Position numbers and translations under genes: made by a program. Shown piece after piece: positions 62,361-64,000 of a stretch of DNA of 64,000 nt. The stretch lies in contig NZ_JAGPXB010000005.1 in assembly GCF_018069925.1 (NCBI RefSeq), positions 1 to 64,000 of the forward strand. Reading direction: 5' to 3'. Origin of the DNA: Flavobacterium erciyesense (GTDB lineage: Bacteria; Bacteroidota; Bacteroidia; Flavobacteriales; Flavobacteriaceae). The notes beneath the pieces are model-generated. The model was given only the letters and a program-made list of their open reading frames with translations. It was not told where the DNA came from and did no database searches. Position 1 is the stretch's first letter. Every line of letters begins with the position of its first letter.

Positions 62361-63487
62361 TATTTTGATTCCGAAATTAATTGTATTAAATCTTCTCTGC
62401 TAGGCAGAATTGTTTTGTATTTACTGGCAAATATTTGCTCATTATTTTCAGGCAAAGTATACTCGACAACCAAATCGCTTTTGTTTTGGCAAAGCACAAT
62501 TCCAATCGTTTTATTTTCATCCTCCAAACGCATTTCTCTGTCATAATAATTGACATACATTTGCATTTGTCCTAAGTCTTGATGCTTTAATTCCCCTATT
62601 TTTAAATCAATTAGAACAAAACATTTTAATATTCGGTTATAAAAAACCAAATCGATTCGAAAATGTTTATCATCAAAAGTAATTCTATTTTGTCTCGCCA
62701 CAAAAGTAAAACCGTGACCTAATTCTAATAAAAAATGCTCAAGTTTATCAATGATTTCCTCTTCTAGTTCCGATTCGGAATACTGATGCAATTCAGGTAA
62801 GCCTAGAAATTCTAAAATATAAGGATCTTTAATAATATCTTTTGGTTTCTCAATAATTTGACCTTTTTCAGAAAGTTTCAAAATCCCTTCTTTATCCCTG
62901 CTCAAAGCCAATCGTGTATAAAGTGCCGAATCATATTGTCTTTTTAACTCACGAACACTCCAATTGTATTTTTCTGATTCTATCTCGTAAAAACGCCTTT
63001 CCTTTTCATCATCAATTCGAATCAAAAAATTATAATGAGACCAAGTTAATTTGAAGATCAAAGTTAGTCTTGCTGATTTTAATCGGTCATTTTGTGATAA
63101 TCTAAATTCACTTTCTCTTATTTGTAATTCCGTAGACAGTGACTGTGATTTTACATTTTCAGAAATCGTAGACACTGTCAACGAATTTGCATAAATTGTA
63201 TAAAACTTTCTGATTCTCTCTAGATTTTCAACTGAAAACCCTTTCCCAAACTCAGTAGTTAACTCTTTAGAAAGTCCTTTCAATAATTGCTTCCCATATT
63301 CTGCTCGGTTGTTTCCATTTTGTTCTTCTTCAACAATCATTCTTCCAATTTCAAAATAGGTATAGACCATCGTTGAGTTTACAGTGCGTAAAACTTGCGT
63401 TCGAGCATTTTGTAGTAACTCAACAACTTGAGAAAACAAAACTTTATTTTTAAGCTTTTCCTCGAATATACCTTCTTCGTCTTTCAT
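62360..63487 (-). CDS. YhcG-family PD-(D/E)XK nuclease-like protein (DUF1016)
   Basis: 375 residues. An N-terminal DUF1016 winged-helix region (about 14-100: VVELLQNARTQVLRTVNSTMVYTYFEIGRMIVEEEQNG, AEYGKQLLKGLSKELTTEFGKGFSVENLERIRKFY) is followed by a variable stretch (about 100-145), a core (LTWSHYNFLIRIDDEKERRFYEIESEKYNWSVRELKRQ), and a PD-(D/E)XK nuclease domain (about 240-375) with Asp 279 (FRIDLVFYN) and Asp 294-x-Lys 296 (VLIDLK). YhcG proteins are found among restriction and defence loci, and a structural nuclease fold is predicted, but their biochemical role is unknown. Its start shares 17 bases with parC, and its TAA directly abuts the parC ATG. Confidence 0.88.
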   Translation of the reverse strand: MKDEEGIFEEKLKNKVLFSQVVELLQNARTQVLRTVNSTMVYTYFEIGRMIVEEEQNGNNRAEYGKQLLKGLSKELTTEFGKGFSVENLERIRKFYTIYANSLTVSTISENVKSQSLSTELQIRESEFRLSQNDRLKSARLTLIFKLTWSHYNFLIRIDDEKERRFYEIESEKYNWSVRELKRQYDSALYTRLALSRDKEGILKLSEKGQIIEKPKDIIKDPYILEFLGLPELHQYSESELEEEIIDKLEHFLLELGHGFTFVARQNRITFDDKHFRIDLVFYNRILKCFVLIDLKIGELKHQDLGQMQMYVNYYDREMRLEDENKTIGIVLCQNKSDLVVEYTLPENNEQIFASKYKTILPSREDLIQLISESK

Positions 63488-63488
63488 T
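63472..63488 (-). repeat. 17-bp direct repeat at the YhcG-like gene start (copy 2)
   Basis: Same minus-strand 17-mer AATGAAAGACGAAGAAG as at 62344-62360; sequences diverge immediately outside. Confidence 0.85.
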
Positions 63489-63536
63489 AAAAATATGCTA
63501 TTGAATGGTAATTTTGTATATTTTTTTTCTGTTTTG

Positions 63537-63716
63537 CTAAAAAGAATAGTTCTCCTTACAGATATGTTCTACAACTTCAACTTTATTTCCGCTTGCATCA
63601 ACGTGATTTTTAACGATTTTACCGCACTCTTTATGATCATTTGATAAATTAATGAAAAATAATACTGAAACAGCTAGAGTAAAAATTGAGCCAAATATTA
63701 GAGTAATTTTGTTCAT
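63537..63716 (-). CDS. Small 59-residue signal-anchored protein, unknown function
   Basis: From ATG 63716 to TAG 63537. The product starts MNKITLIFGSIFTLAVSVLFF (a membrane or signal helix) followed by a short polar part, NLSNDHKECGKIVKNHVDASGNK ... EHICKENYSF, with two Cys that could form a disulfide. It sits 49 bases before the YhcG-like gene on the same strand. Codon use is ordinary for AT-rich flavobacterial accessory genes. No family recognised. Confidence 0.65.
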   Translation of the reverse strand: MNKITLIFGSIFTLAVSVLFFINLSNDHKECGKIVKNHVDASGNKVEVVEHICKENYSF

Positions 63717-63744
63717 ACTTCCTTTTTTAATTAATGTTTGTCAA

Positions 63745-64000
63745 TTAGTTAAAACCTTTACTTTTAAAAAAATTATATTCTTTTGCTCCATTTCCATCTC
63801 CATATTCTACAAAAAGTTTTATTCCAAATTTTCGAAAAAGCTCAGCCATATCAGCATAACAATATTTTTGGAATCCTTCTAAATTACTTGAATTTCTTGA
63901 ACCAATACAACTCGTACAAAACTCATTGTAACCAATGATTCTATTCTTTTCATCTCTAAACAAGATCATATGCCTTGGATTATAACACCCCGCTTCCATC
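63745..64000 (-). CDS. C-terminal part of a hypothetical protein running off the window
   Basis: Frame open to the window edge, so the N-terminus is missing (or starts at 63999). The visible ~84 residues include CYNPRHMILFRDEKNRIIGYNEFCTSCIGS, with a Cys-x2-Cys pair (FCTSC) and an RHMILF strand that recall a widespread Bacteroidetes family of small secreted proteins of unknown role, and end VEYGDGNGAKEYNFFKSKGF. 28 bases separate it from the 59-residue gene, so the two and the YhcG-like gene probably form one accessory group. Confidence 0.6.
   Translation of the reverse strand, partial: MEAGCYNPRHMILFRDEKNRIIGYNEFCTSCIGSRNSSNLEGFQKYCYADMAELFRKFGIKLFVEYGDGNGAKEYNFFKSKGFN

Noticed and set aside
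1..64000. tRNA, rRNA, IS transposase, prophage
   Set aside because: No TPsiC-loop/acceptor pattern, rRNA block, DDE transposase motif or phage structural gene was seen.

Overview
The window is chromosomal DNA from a member of the Flavobacteriaceae, most likely Flavobacterium. The evidence is low GC, a gliding-motility adhesin with a type IX secretion (T9SS) type B C-terminal domain followed by PorP/SprF-like and PorE-like partners, many lipoproteins, DUF families confined to Bacteroidetes (DUF4293, DUF6048, DUF6095, DUF6452), and more than twenty copies of the Bacteroidetes sigma-A -7 box TAnnTTTG in front of genes. No rRNA, tRNA, prophage, IS transposase or CRISPR array is visible. The one stable RNA gene recognised is the SRP RNA.

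Layout. 1-4.6 kb: end of a large secreted adhesin, a PorP/SprF-like protein and a TPR/propeller/OmpA protein, a T9SS adhesin locus. 5.1-9.5 kb, minus strand: CAP lipoprotein, pdxH, rnz, a small STAS-like protein, pyrB, pyrR. 9.6-16.5 kb: a 57-residue lipoprotein, an ABC-F ATPase, an enlarged sugar MFS permease, transaldolase-like fsa, a porin-like protein, an SDR and the SRP RNA. 16.5-24.8 kb: glutaminyl cyclase with hutI, hutG, a coiled-coil membrane protein, a DEAD-box helicase, rho and DUF4293. 25-31 kb: a LuxR-type response regulator with a TPR histidine kinase, a phosphodiesterase, truA and an ABC exporter. 31.5-36.8 kb: lpdA, cysE-cysK, and fasciclin and other envelope proteins. 37-48 kb: a five-PAS kinase with its receiver, a cysteine desulfurase, an EamA/RarD permease, a duplicated-domain lipoprotein, an Smr protein, cysM, a GDSL esterase, OsmC and a CPBP protease. 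48-55 kb: a histidine kinase, rlmD with DUF6452/DUF6048, and two divergent methyltransferases. 54.7-59.6 kb: ZIP transporter, murQ, a HEPN-like accessory gene, DUF6095, a pentapeptide protein, a lipoprotein and TerC. 59.7-64 kb: parC, a YhcG-type PD-(D/E)XK nuclease gene fused exactly to the parC start, and small accessory genes.

Most of the window is ordinary housekeeping sequence. The parts that depart from that are these. (1) A yhcG-like nuclease gene sits between parC and its presumed upstream region, and a 17-bp exact direct repeat covers the start codon and first five codons of both genes. (2) An AT-rich gene with an R-x4-H (HEPN-type) motif interrupts the murQ-DUF6095 neighbourhood. 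(3) Four intergenic structured repeats share a multi-branch fold. (4) A GTGANNN heptamer array lies behind terC. (5) An ABC-F protein has one composite ATP site degenerate on both faces. (6) rlmD may be transcribed without a leader.

All family assignments come from reading motifs by eye. No database search was run.
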